Notes: generated by a model from the sequence alone, not told the origin. A stretch of DNA of 57,374 nucleotides from CAZSSM01 sp964609385 (GCA_964609385.1 CAZSSM010000046.1:1-57374), one strand, 5' to 3'. Numbered from the stretch's first letter, positions 18,253 through 27,098 are shown. Made by a program: numbers and translations.

Positions 18253-18840
18253 TCAAGTCATCAAGTCGCCGGTGACCCGGGGGTTGGGATCGACCGGACC
18301 CGGCGTTGGGGGAGGCGACGGCGGAGGTGGTGGTGGCGGGGGATCGCCGCCGCCCGACCCGACGTCGAGTTGGAAGCTGAGCGATTGCCGCGCAACCAGA
18401 GTCCCTTTGGCGTTGGACGCATCGAAGCCGAAGAGGTCCAGCGAGTAAGTGCCAGAGTCGAACGAACGACCGGTGAAGTTGCCCGAGGTGTCGCCGAACA
18501 ACGCGTACGGCGCCACGTTTTCTACTTGGGAACTACCGATCGGCCCGCCGATCGTCAGCCGCATGCTGTTGACCTGCCCGGCCAGGCCCGAGTTGCCGGG
18601 CACTGCTTCGATGCTGAGCGAATCGCCCACGTTCGGGGCGACCGTGATCGTTTCCCCGTTCGTGATCGCTTTGATCCTCTGATCGGTATCGGCATCGATT
18701 AGGTAGACGTCGATGTCTTGGCTCGCGTTGAGCAATCGACGCTCTTCGAGCCGCTCCAGTCGGACACGCCGTGCGTTCGGCGCGGACCGGGAGCGTGGGC
18801 GATCGGGGCGACCTCGACGCCTTGGTGGGACCAAATCCAT
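18253..18840 (-). CDS. N-terminal part of the DUF5060/DUF4038 protein, cut by in-frame TGA
   Basis: A 195-residue frame beginning with a basic Pro/Arg-rich segment and LERLEERRLLNA, a LEPRxLL-like planctomycete export motif. A module follows (VYLIDADTDQRIKAIT ... LTIGGPIGSSQVENVAPYALFGDTSGNFTG) that recurs in the downstream frame, then a polyproline linker and VTGDLMT before the TGA. The next residues in frame are HEVTVDFDGP. DUF5060 proteins normally read W-H-x-V-T at this junction, so the stop most simply replaces a Trp codon (TGG to TGA). It may be a true nonsense mutation or a base-call error. As given, this would be a secreted binding module without its catalytic domain. Confidence 0.75.
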   Translation of the reverse strand: MDLVPPRRRGRPDRPRSRSAPNARRVRLERLEERRLLNASQDIDVYLIDADTDQRIKAITNGETITVAPNVGDSLSIEAVPGNSGLAGQVNSMRLTIGGPIGSSQVENVAPYALFGDTSGNFTGRSFDSGTYSLDLFGFDASNAKGTLVARQSLSFQLDVGSGGGDPPPPPPPPSPPPTPGPVDPNPRVTGDLMT

Positions 18841-19019
18841 GGTTGTGGCTAACCTCGTTGCTGAAAGATGTGGGGAGGCGTGTGCACCAATTGGCCGGAC
18901 CGACCGGTCCAGCCAAGTTCCACTAGAGAAGGCGCGCCCGCGAACGTCAAGGGTCCAGATATCAATGTTTACGAAAAAATTGTAAGTCGCTCACGAGTTA
19001 TACCCTGCGATCTTCGATG

Positions 19020-19315
19020 GCTTCGACCGTGGTTCCCTTCGCGGTCGATAGCGCGCCCACGTCCACGCATGGAGTGCCGTGGCTAAGCTCTTTAAGTCTG
19101 ATGACGCCCACATACGCATTGTTCTGTCATGAAAAAGCGACCTTGGGGCGGTTGGCACATCGATCTTCGTTGACACCGGCCTTGGATCACCGCCCGGTCG
19201 ATAGCGAGTCTACGTCCACGCATGTGACACGGTAAGCCACCTGCTTTGGTTCGCGAATCTTAATATAAGCATTGCCATGTCGTAGAAAGGCGGAGTTGGG
19301 ACAGCCTGGTCAGTG
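19020..19315. repeat. Imperfect noncoding direct repeat, two units
   Basis: Units at about 19020-19160 and 19175-19315 share cggtcgatagcg, acgtccacgcatg, an atataagcatt-like block and tcatgaaaaagcga / tcgtagaaaggcgga in the same order at an offset of about 153 bp, with substitutions between. No coding capacity is common to both. Confidence 0.5.
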
Positions 19316-19429
19316 ATCGCTCCGATAAGGGTGGTCGCGGCCATCTCGGTTCTTCCAGAAACCCAGGTCGTCGCGCGGATCGGAGCGACATCGGTCCGAT
19401 CTCAAGCCTTGCTCTGAACCACACCATCG

Positions 19430-19452
19430 CCCATGCGAATAATTCGCATGGG
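19430..19452. promoter_or_regulatory. 23-bp perfect palindrome
   Basis: CCCATGCGAAT-A-ATTCGCATGGG has 11-bp arms around one base. It lies about 100 bp past the stop of the sigma-factor gene. It could be an operator-type dyad or a hairpin that stabilises the mRNA end; there is no T tract. Confidence 0.4.
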
Positions 19453-19550
19453 AGACTGTGCGGATTGGGTCGACTGTGCGGGTGGATCCTGATTCGGATC
19501 CGTCCTCGGAACGCTTTGCATCGTCGATGATGTTGAGCGCTCCGATCGGG

Positions 19551-21134
19551 TTAGTCCTCCTCACGTCCCTCGCCGATGACAGGAGCCGGCCCGAGCTGGA
19601 ACTCGAATTCCCCAAGGTTTACCCCGAGTTCCATCTGCTCGTCTCGGACCTCGATCGCTAGGGCGTAGTAGCGCTCGATTCGTTCGGTTAGTCGTGCTTC
19701 GAGTTCACTAACAACGAATTGCGCTTTTTTGTAACTGATTTCCGAGTTGCTCAAATTTCTTTTGAGGGCTTCAATGCTTAATGTTTGGTCGCGAATTTGA
19801 AATTCAAGGTTCTCATACAGGGCTTCCTCTGGAAACGCATTCTGAGGAACTATTCCGTTCTCAGGAACTGCCGCATGATGCTTTTCCAGTTGATTTTGCA
19901 TGTCTTGAAGTTTTAAGTTTTCTATTCGTAGAGACGTTTCGATTGTATCGATTTCCTTAATGAGCCCTGGCAGCGCTCGGATCGCCTGGCGATAGTTTTC
20001 CAACTCGGCCTCGATCGCGATCCGTTCGACGATCAGCCTGGCCCGGGATCGGCTGTACTCAAGGATCTTTTTTCGACGCTCGCGGCGTCGGAGTTCGGAT
20101 TTGTCGAGGACCTCGGGGGTCATCTCGGTTTCCTCGGGGGCCTCCGGTTTGCTGGGGGTCTCGTCGGCGACCACCTCGGGTTGTGGTGCTGGTTTCGGAG
20201 CGGTGGAGTCTCCATCCTGTCCGGTCGCCGAGACCATCGCGGCGGTCCCGCCCAGACCAAGCAATCCCAAGCCGAACACGGCGGCGGTCCACTTCAGGTT
20301 CGAAAGCGTCAGCATGCGTAAGGTTCCTGTCACGAGGGTAACGATCGACCCAGAGGTCACTTCGGCCAAGGTCTGTCCCCGACCGATCCGTGCGGCGGCC
20401 TCGACCACAAGGGTCACAAGCCGCAATGAGGGGGTTGTCGCGACGATGAGGGGTGTCGATCCCAGCGCTCCGAGATCTTTTCCCGCTCCAGGGATCAGGG
20501 CCGCTCCGAGGCCGACCCCGCGCCGTTCCAATCGGCGCTTGAGCATCCGTCGCGCACGGGCCAATCGGCTCCGGACCGTGCCGACCGGGCAGTCCATGCG
20601 GGTGGCGGCCTGCTCGTGGGTCAGGCCGTCGAAGTAACAGAGCAGGATCGGTTCGCGGTAGTGGTCGGGGAGCCGCGCCAGCTCCTCGTGGATTGCGGAT
20701 CGGGCCAGCGGATCGGGTCTGTGGTCCGACTCGGGCGCGGGCTGCTCCTCGAGAACCGGACCTTCGGGCTGTTCGTAAGCGCGGCGTCGACGGGTGCGAT
20801 CGCGGAGTTTGCGGGCGATCCGCAAGGCGGTCCCGTGCAGCCAGGCGGCGACCGAAGCCTGGTTGCGAACGGCCGACGGGCGCCTGGCCAAGACCAGAAA
20901 GGTGGCCTGAAAGGCGTCGTGCGACTCGTGCTCGTCGGCTAGGACTGCGCGACAGACCCGAAGCACGCGAGGGCCGTGGCGGTGGATCAGCACTTCGAAG
21001 GCGATCGGGTCGCCCGATTCGACGAACCGGCCAAGCACTTGCGCGTCGGAGATCGGTCCCCAGGCCCCCACAGACCAGAGCTGCCCCAGCGCCCCGGACG
21101 GCGGACCCTCCGCGGACATCCCTGTTGTCGCCAT
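19551..21134 (-). CDS. ECF sigma factor with membrane-anchored coiled-coil extension
   Basis: A 527-residue protein. ATG 21134 is preceded by GAGGAGAG about 9 nt upstream. Sigma region 2 spans about 30-97 (AFEVLIHRHGPRVLRVC, SHDAFQATFLVLARR). Region 4 spans about 154-202 (LPDHYREPILLCYFDGLTHEQAA, CPVGTVRSRLARARR), the planctomycete ECF01-Gob type. A membrane helix follows near 288-304 (AAVFGLGLLGLGGTAAMVSA), then a Pro/Glu linker and a coiled coil of about 180 residues. No anti-sigma gene is adjacent, so the extension probably regulates the factor in cis. That is inferred from the architecture. Base composition falls in the coiled-coil part (19680-19950), where the sequence is more AT-rich than the sigma core. 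Confidence 0.9.
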   Translation of the reverse strand: MATTGMSAEGPPSGALGQLWSVGAWGPISDAQVLGRFVESGDPIAFEVLIHRHGPRVLRVCRAVLADEHESHDAFQATFLVLARRPSAVRNQASVAAWLHGTALRIARKLRDRTRRRRAYEQPEGPVLEEQPAPESDHRPDPLARSAIHEELARLPDHYREPILLCYFDGLTHEQAATRMDCPVGTVRSRLARARRMLKRRLERRGVGLGAALIPGAGKDLGALGSTPLIVATTPSLRLVTLVVEAAARIGRGQTLAEVTSGSIVTLVTGTLRMLTLSNLKWTAAVFGLGLLGLGGTAAMVSATGQDGDSTAPKPAPQPEVVADETPSKPEAPEETEMTPEVLDKSELRRRERRKKILEYSRSRARLIVERIAIEAELENYRQAIRALPGLIKEIDTIETSLRIENLKLQDMQNQLEKHHAAVPENGIVPQNAFPEEALYENLEFQIRDQTLSIEALKRNLSNSEISYKKAQFVVSELEARLTERIERYYALAIEVRDEQMELGVNLGEFEFQLGPAPVIGEGREED

Positions 21135-21195
21135 CGGGTCAACTCTCCTCGATCGATTCGAATCGCTGGCTCGAACGGGTCCGATCCCATCGCGC

Positions 21196-21893
21196 TTGGG
21201 CGATTTAGACCCGACTCTCAACAGGGTAGTGCCGGCTCCCGACCATACCAATCCCTCGATCGTTCTGTCGAAATTGGTCCAATCGATCGGGGCGGATCTC
21301 CAAGGAACACGAACGTCACTGCTGGATCAGACTCGATTCCGCGACGCGGAGGCGGCCCGCGAACTCGTCCGGAGATACGAACCGGTCTTGCGGACGCGGA
21401 TCCGGGTCCTCCTACGGCTCCAGGATTACCGACTCCGTGCGGACGTCGACTCGGTTGACATCTGCCAATCGATGCTGGGCAATTTCTTCGTCCGACTCAC
21501 CGCTGGCTAATATAATTTGAACAAATTTTCAATTTTTATCGAAGTGCTAGTTTCTATGTGACGTCATAAAATGACCGGCGTAACGCGTCGTGGCGGGGCG
21601 GCCCGTCGCGATGGGCGACGGGTCCAGGGTGATGATGTCAATGCGACCCTCGCGGTGGTCTCCGACCAGGACCCCGTGTGATTGTTGGCCTCGTGGGAGT
21701 TACTGGAATCAGTCGAGCGTCAGTTGACCTCCGGAGGAGTGTCAAATGATCGACTTGAGAAATGCTGGACGGATCTGGCAGGAGGTCGCCGAGCAACTCG
21801 GCGGCACCCCGAGGCACTCGCAAGCAAATCGTACCCGCCTTGGACAAGGTAGCCGAAGACCTCGGTCTCGATGGCGACGCTCGAGAACATTGA
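21196..21893 (+). pseudogene. Remnant of an ECF-type sigma factor
   Basis: The first part (21196-21510) encodes the start of a planctomycete sigma factor: LVRRYEPVLRTRIRVLLRL and DSVDICQSMLGNFFVRLTAG, then a stop. The C-terminal end reappears at about 21746-21893: LRNAGRIWQEVAEQLGGTP in one frame, then RKQIVPALDKVAEDLGLDGDA in another, matching the region 4 helix-turn-helix of this family. The part between (about 21511-21745) is AT-rich and not related, so the middle has been lost or replaced. It is divergent from the intact sigma gene, 61 bp away. Confidence 0.75.
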
Positions 21894-22112
21894 CGGGCAT
21901 TGCGGATCGTTATTGCCACAACTGTTCGATATCGACGAACGTCGGATAACGCCAACTCGCGATCAGTCGGCCGACCCTTCACCGCGACCCGCGCCCGGTG
22001 GTAGGATGTGCCATATTTGGTTGAACCTCCCCGAGTCGGGACCGGGGCTCGAGGCTTCTCGACGCCGGCCGAGCGCCCTTTCCCCGATGTCTCCACGCCC
22101 CGAGTCCTGCCC

Positions 22113-23468
22113 ATGAGCGCTTCCGAGCCTGCCCCGCCGTCATCGACATCGACAGATCATCCCGATCCCGATCATGCCGAGGCTCCGAAGTCCTGGTGGA
22201 TCAGCCTACTCTTGATCGGCCTGCTCGCCTTGATGCTCCGCGCCGGCTGGGCCGTTGCCGTCCCGGTCGAGCCGACCTCCGACCCCAAGGTTTACATGCA
22301 GTTCGCCCGCAACATCGCTGCGGGGCACGGTTACTGCTTCGAGCCGGGCCGACCGACGGCCTATTGGGCGGTGGGGCCGGCGGCCTTCTACGCTTTGAGC
22401 TTCCTGGCCTTCGGCGAGACCTATACCCCGATGGTCGTCGCATTGGTGGTGATCGGGTCGGCCACGTGTGTACTCTTGGCGATGCTAGGGCGCCTCTGGT
22501 TCGACGCGCGGGTCGGCCTGGTCTCCGGCCTGCTCATGGCCTGCTGGCCCGGCCAGATTGGACTGGCGACCGTCCCGGCCAGCGAACCGTTATTCCTGTT
22601 CCTGACCGTATTGGCCTTCCGGATCCACGCCGGCGGCTCGACCTCCTGGTGGGGTCGCGGCTTAGCGATCGGCATAGCTTTGGCAGCAGCGACATATGTG
22701 CGTCCCATCGCGCTACTGTTGCCGATCGTCCTGGCCTGGACCAGCCTGGTCGGCCGGCCCGATCGCGACCGGTCCACGCGCGGCCTCGGTGCTTGGAAAC
22801 GTGTGTTTGCCGAGACCCTCTGCTGCCTGGTCGTGATGGCCTTGCTGATCGCTCCCTGGACGATCCGCAACGCGCGGGTCATGGGGGGCCCGGCCCTGAT
22901 CTCGCTCAACGCCGGCCCCAACCTCTGGATGGGCAACCACCCCGGCGCCGACGGCCGCTTCACGCCGATCCCCGAGGAGATGTCCTGGGACAGCGAACTG
23001 GAACGCGACAAGGAGATGCGCAAGCTCGCCCTGGAGTTCATCAAGGCCGAGCCGGCCACGTTCCTCAAGCTTTGCCTCATGCGGACCGCCTACATCCACG
23101 AGCGCGAAACCACCACCATCGCCTGGAACACACCGGGCTTGACCGATCGCTATGGCGAGGCCGTTCTGACGCCCCTCAAACTGATCGGCACCCTTTATTG
23201 GTATGCGGTGCTCGCGCTTTCGGTGATCGGTGTGGTCCTGCTGGCGATCCGCGATCGCCTGGCGGTCCTCGGCAACGCCTCGGTCGTGATCTTGGCTTAC
23301 TTCACCGCCGTCCACGCCGTTTTCGTCGCCATCGATCGCTACCACTATCCCAGCGTCCCGATGATCGGACTGCTTGCCGGATTTGCTCTCGTCGAGGGTT
23401 GGACCCGGTTCATCCGCCCCCGACAAACCAAGCTGGAGGCGGCCTCGACCGCCGTGGGTGACACCTGA
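22113..23468 (+). CDS. Membrane glycosyltransferase, GT39/ArnT-like (GT-C fold)
   Basis: A 451-residue polytopic membrane protein starting at MSASEPAPPSS, with about ten hydrophobic helices after a hydrophilic N-terminus of 27 residues. The first extracytoplasmic loop has DPKVYMQFARNIAAGHGYCF, matching the acidic, aromatic loop of GT39/GT83 mannosyl- and arabinosyl-transferases that use polyprenyl-phosphate sugars. APWTIRNARVMGGPALIS and NLWMGNHPGADGRF are also typical. It would transfer a sugar to lipid, protein or glycan on the outer face of the inner membrane. Donor and acceptor are unknown. The start lacks a strong ribosome binding site. Confidence 0.85.
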   Translation: MSASEPAPPSSTSTDHPDPDHAEAPKSWWISLLLIGLLALMLRAGWAVAVPVEPTSDPKVYMQFARNIAAGHGYCFEPGRPTAYWAVGPAAFYALSFLAFGETYTPMVVALVVIGSATCVLLAMLGRLWFDARVGLVSGLLMACWPGQIGLATVPASEPLFLFLTVLAFRIHAGGSTSWWGRGLAIGIALAAATYVRPIALLLPIVLAWTSLVGRPDRDRSTRGLGAWKRVFAETLCCLVVMALLIAPWTIRNARVMGGPALISLNAGPNLWMGNHPGADGRFTPIPEEMSWDSELERDKEMRKLALEFIKAEPATFLKLCLMRTAYIHERETTTIAWNTPGLTDRYGEAVLTPLKLIGTLYWYAVLALSVIGVVLLAIRDRLAVLGNASVVILAYFTAVHAVFVAIDRYHYPSVPMIGLLAGFALVEGWTRFIRPRQTKLEAASTAVGDT

Positions 23469-23538
23469 GGACTCGTTGGATTCTATTTGTGCCCAGATAT
23501 GGGTGCCACTCGCTCTCTTCGTTTTGAAAGGATCTCCC

Positions 23539-25572
23539 ATGCGTTCGCTCGGGCTCGGTTTCGCCGTCGTCTCGATCTTGCTCTGTCCGCTCGTCCGGGC
23601 CGACCATCTCGAGTTGGTCCGCCAGAGTCGGCTCTGGGACCCCCCTGCCCTGCGGAGCGCGGACACGTCAGGCTTGACGTACCATCCGCCGTCCGGTCGG
23701 CTGATCCTTGTCGATTCGGAGATCAGCGAGTACGGTCGCGCCGTCGACGCCGAAGGGGTCCCGATCTTCCAAGGGGTCAACGTCTTCGAATGCCCGCTGG
23801 TCCTCGACCGGACCTTCGCAGCTCACCTCGCCGAGCCGGCCCCTGGAGTCGCCCGCGAGCCCGTCGGTGTCGTCTTTAACCCCAAAGACGGTCACATTTA
23901 CGTGACCGACGACGATCGTAAGAAAATTTATCGATATCCTTTCGACACAGCATCCAAGTTCGGCGCCCCGGTGGCCGAGGTGAGCACTGACATCGACGGA
24001 CAGTACTCCGACCCCGAAGGAATCACCTGCGACCTGGAGACCGGGCGCCTTTTCGTCGTCTCCGGGACCCGCGATGAGAAGGTCTTGATCTTCCGATTCG
24101 ACATCGAGACAGACGTGTTTGTCTTCGATGGGCAGTTTCCCGTCGGGGAGCAGATCCGCGACCCTGAAGGGATCGCCTACGATCCGGTTTCGGGCAACCT
24201 GTTCCTGATCGCCTCCGACGCGATCGCCGAGTTCACCCAGTCTGGCGACTTCGTCCAGCAGTTCGACTACGGCTTCCTGGACGGCGCGGGGTCTCCCTTG
24301 ACATTGGCCGGCGGCGGGACGTTCGCCCCGACCTCGGACCCGAACGATCCTCCCGACCGCCACTCGCTCTACATTGCTGCCCGAGGCATCGACAACGGCG
24401 CCTTCCCCGATCGCGACTCGCTCGACGGTTCAGTCACGGAGGTCCGGGTCGTCCGCGACGGCCACAACCCGGAGCTCGGGCCATTGATCCGGGTGCCGGG
24501 CGACGTCGGGACGATCCAGGGGGCGATCGATCGGGCCGTCGATGGTGGTGTCATCCGCGTGGCGCCGGGTGTCTACCGCGAGAACCTCGTCATCGGGCCG
24601 GGCAAGGCGATCACGATCGCCTCGGACCTCTACTGGGACGGCGACTCTTCGGCGATCGCTGAGACGGTCATCGACGGCGGTGGTGGCGACGGGGTGGCCA
24701 TCACCATCGAGGCCGGCGCCGACCCGGGTGTCCGTCTGATCGGGTTGACGATCCGCAACGCCGATGACGGCATCAAGCCCTACGCCTCTTTCACCATGAC
24801 CCAATGTTGGGTCACCGACTGCACCGACGGGGTCGACTACGAAGGGGGTGGCGGGCTCATCGACGCCTGCCGGTTCTGGAACAACCGCGACGACGCCATC
24901 GACCTCGATCTCGACGTTGCCGCGACCATCCAAGACTGTGAGATCGTCGACAACGACGACGATGGCATCGAGATCCGCTTCCAGCCCTTCAATGCCTGGC
25001 CGTTGCCGATCGTCATCCGACACAACCTGATCGCCCGCAACGGCGAGGACGGAATCCAGCTCATCGGCTACGACGAGCCTACCAGCCGGACCATCCTCAT
25101 CGAGCGCAACGTCATCGTCGACAACGCCATGGCCGGCCTCGGCATGATGGACGGCGCCAACACTCGCGAGGACTACTCGGCGGCCGCGCTGCCCGAACCG
25201 GTCACGGTGGTCGGCAACACGTTTGTCCGTCAGGTCTATCACATCACAGGCGGGGCGAATCTGTTCGCAAGCAACAATTACTTTGTTTCCGCAGAAAAGT
25301 ACGCTGTCCTTGGCGTCAATCCCAATACGCGGCTTGGGATCAACGGGTTTTGGGACAATGGGGCTCTGTTCTCCCGGACATTGTCGATGAGCGAAGTCAC
25401 GCAGGATCCCCAACTCGACGACCAATACCGACCGGCGCCCGGCAGCCCCGCCATCGATGCCGGCCGGCTCTCCAGGACCCCGGATTCCCCCGAAGCGACG
25501 GCGCTCCACCGCAGCCGGTTCCTGGGTGACGCCCCCGACCTCGGCGCCTGGGAGTGGGGCTGGCCCGATTGA
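23539..25572 (+). CDS. Secreted beta-propeller / right-handed beta-helix protein
   Basis: A 677-residue protein with AAAGGA 6 nt before ATG 23539. A signal peptide (1-21, cleavage near VRADH) is followed by an NHL/SdiA-regulated-like propeller to about residue 310 (SGLTYHPPSGRLILVDSE, VGVVFNPKDGHIYVTDDD, DPEGITCDLETGRLFVVSGT, DPEGIAYDPVSGNLFLIA). The second half (about 320-650) is a right-handed parallel beta-helix of the pectate-lyase/NosD type: PGDVGTIQGAIDRAVDGGVIRVAPGVY is cut here to its hallmark GTIQGAID and VAPGVYREN, then Asn/Asp ladders such as CRFWNNRDDAIDLDLD and NVIVDNAMAGLGMMDG. It is probably extracellular and polysaccharide-binding or -cleaving. No catalytic residues can be assigned. 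Confidence 0.82.
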   Translation: MRSLGLGFAVVSILLCPLVRADHLELVRQSRLWDPPALRSADTSGLTYHPPSGRLILVDSEISEYGRAVDAEGVPIFQGVNVFECPLVLDRTFAAHLAEPAPGVAREPVGVVFNPKDGHIYVTDDDRKKIYRYPFDTASKFGAPVAEVSTDIDGQYSDPEGITCDLETGRLFVVSGTRDEKVLIFRFDIETDVFVFDGQFPVGEQIRDPEGIAYDPVSGNLFLIASDAIAEFTQSGDFVQQFDYGFLDGAGSPLTLAGGGTFAPTSDPNDPPDRHSLYIAARGIDNGAFPDRDSLDGSVTEVRVVRDGHNPELGPLIRVPGDVGTIQGAIDRAVDGGVIRVAPGVYRENLVIGPGKAITIASDLYWDGDSSAIAETVIDGGGGDGVAITIEAGADPGVRLIGLTIRNADDGIKPYASFTMTQCWVTDCTDGVDYEGGGGLIDACRFWNNRDDAIDLDLDVAATIQDCEIVDNDDDGIEIRFQPFNAWPLPIVIRHNLIARNGEDGIQLIGYDEPTSRTILIERNVIVDNAMAGLGMMDGANTREDYSAAALPEPVTVVGNTFVRQVYHITGGANLFASNNYFVSAEKYAVLGVNPNTRLGINGFWDNGALFSRTLSMSEVTQDPQLDDQYRPAPGSPAIDAGRLSRTPDSPEATALHRSRFLGDAPDLGAWEWGWPD

Positions 25573-26417
25573 TCGCCGATGATCCACGACTCTCGCAACC
25601 ATCCCTCGATCATCGGTCCACGCGACCTCACAAAGCCTTTGGGTCGCATGTTGTGATGCATGATGTTGCTATCCTTTTGTCCCCTTGACAGTACCTTGGA
25701 GACCGGGTGTCCGGTTGGATCAGATCGATTGCGACGCCATTGAGGATTTCTGGCTCGAGCGCCGATTCCCGAACGTTCCGGGTCTTCGGTGTCGGTTTCG
25801 CACTCCTGCGCGATCGGCGCGACCGACAAACCCGCGCTGAGAACCCCGCATCGATGGGTAAATTCTGGCGGAAAGTCGGTGACCCGATCGGAACCGAACC
25901 GAACCGGACGCGCGGGCGTTTCGGTCGCCCCGACGCTCCCCCGACGGCCGGGATCCGTCGATCAATCGGATCGGACCGGTCGCGCCGAGGATCAGCCCCA
26001 CGGCCCGAGATTCCGGTCCCGATCCCAACGCCACCACGAATCCCTCGAGTCGTTTCCGCGATCTTATTCAGGGGCTTTGCGTCCTGCGCTCATAAGGCGC
26101 AATCGAAGCCTTCTCGCCTGGGGTTTTCCTCAGCTTGGCCGACGGTTGGGGTGGCTGGGGACTGGCCGGCTTTGAGGCCAGACCCCGGTGCGGATCGGGT
26201 TGAGTGGGCCGACCGTTGTGTCGGAGGGTTGACCGACTCGAGAGATGATCGCCGGGGTCTGCTCGCTGCGCGTCGCAGTCCCCAGCCACCCGTGGGGTCG
26301 TTGCGTTGGAACACGAGATGGTTGCCACTCGTTCGGTGGGTAGGGTGGAATATGAGCAGGACGAGTCTTGTGTGGCGGACACGGCGGAACGTGCCGCCAG
26401 ATCCTCGGGGGCCTGAG
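25573..26417. other. 845-bp intergenic region with a structured element
   Basis: No gene is supported; long frames in it have arginine/proline-rich shadow composition. The nested inverted repeats at 26149-26291 are listed separately. Confidence 0.5.
26149..26291. ncRNA. Candidate structured RNA or miniature inverted-repeat element
   Basis: Outer arms at 26149-26164 and 26276-26291 are a 16-bp perfect inverted repeat (gggtggctggggactg and its complement). Inside, 26180-26188 pairs with 26252-26260 (9 bp), and CCGAC (26209-26213) pairs with GTCGG (26220-26224). Three nested or internal stems in 143 nt are unlikely by chance. It could be a non-coding RNA on either strand or a small non-autonomous element. 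It lies 126 bp before the DUF4058 gene. Confidence 0.4.
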
Positions 26418-27098
26418 ATGCCGATGCACGACTGGACACGGGTCGAGCCGACGATCTTCCATCACGTCCACCAGCAATGGACCGTGGCGATCGCCAGCGC
26501 GCTCAACTCCGGAATCCTCCCCGCCGGATTGTCGGCCTTGATCGAGCAGCACGCCTCGGGCCTGGTCCCGGATGTTCTTACGGTCGAGCGGCGTCGTCCG
26601 GAACGAATGAATGGTGGCCTCGCGACGATCCCACAAACTCGGATGCGGATCGAACCACGGACCAGCACGTGGCTCCGACGCGCTAATCGGGTCACCATCC
26701 GCCATCGGCTCGGCGAAGTGGTCTGCATCATCGAGATCGTCTCGCCAGGGAAAAAGGCCGGCGACTCGGCGATCCGGTCATTCGTTGCCAAGACCCACGA
26801 GTTCCTGAGGGCCGGCGCGAACGTCCTCTTGATCGATCCGTTCCCGCCCGGTGCGCCCGATCCGCACTCGCTCCACAAGCTGGTCTGGGACGAGATCGAG
26901 GACGTACCCTTCGAGATGCCCGCCGACGAACCCCTGCTCCTGGCGTCTTATCAGGCCGGGAATGACCGCGTCGGGCTGCCACCGGTGGCCTACCTCGAGC
27001 CGTTTCGTGTGGGGACCGCGATGCCTGACATGCCCGCCTGGGTCGACCCGGATCGCTATGTCCCGGTGCCTCTGGAACGGACCTATCAATCCTCCTAG
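26418..27098 (+). CDS. DUF4058 family protein
   Basis: A 226-residue protein starting MPMHDWTRVEPTIFHHVHQQW, the hallmark N-terminus of DUF4058, a family common in planctomycetes and cyanobacteria. Central blocks ASGLVPDVLTVE, VVCIIEIVSPGKKAGD and SFVAKTHEFLRAGANVLLIDPFPP match the family's nuclease-like alpha/beta core (E-I-V-S-P...K), which resembles the Uma2/PD-(D/E)XK layout. The biochemical role is unknown. It stands alone with no obvious operon partner; a G-rich stretch precedes the start. Confidence 0.85.
   Translation: MPMHDWTRVEPTIFHHVHQQWTVAIASALNSGILPAGLSALIEQHASGLVPDVLTVERRRPERMNGGLATIPQTRMRIEPRTSTWLRRANRVTIRHRLGEVVCIIEIVSPGKKAGDSAIRSFVAKTHEFLRAGANVLLIDPFPPGAPDPHSLHKLVWDEIEDVPFEMPADEPLLLASYQAGNDRVGLPPVAYLEPFRVGTAMPDMPAWVDPDRYVPVPLERTYQSS

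Larger units (their letters stand above)
18841..19550. other. 710-bp intergenic region with degenerate repeats
   Basis: No gene is supported. It contains an imperfect direct repeat (about 19020-19160 and 19175-19315) and a perfect palindrome at 19430-19452, listed separately. Confidence 0.5.

Noticed and set aside
25707..26417. Long in-frame extension before the DUF4058 start
   Set aside because: Composition is Arg/Pro-rich and unlike a protein; the family N-terminus MPMHDWTRV fixes the start at 26418.
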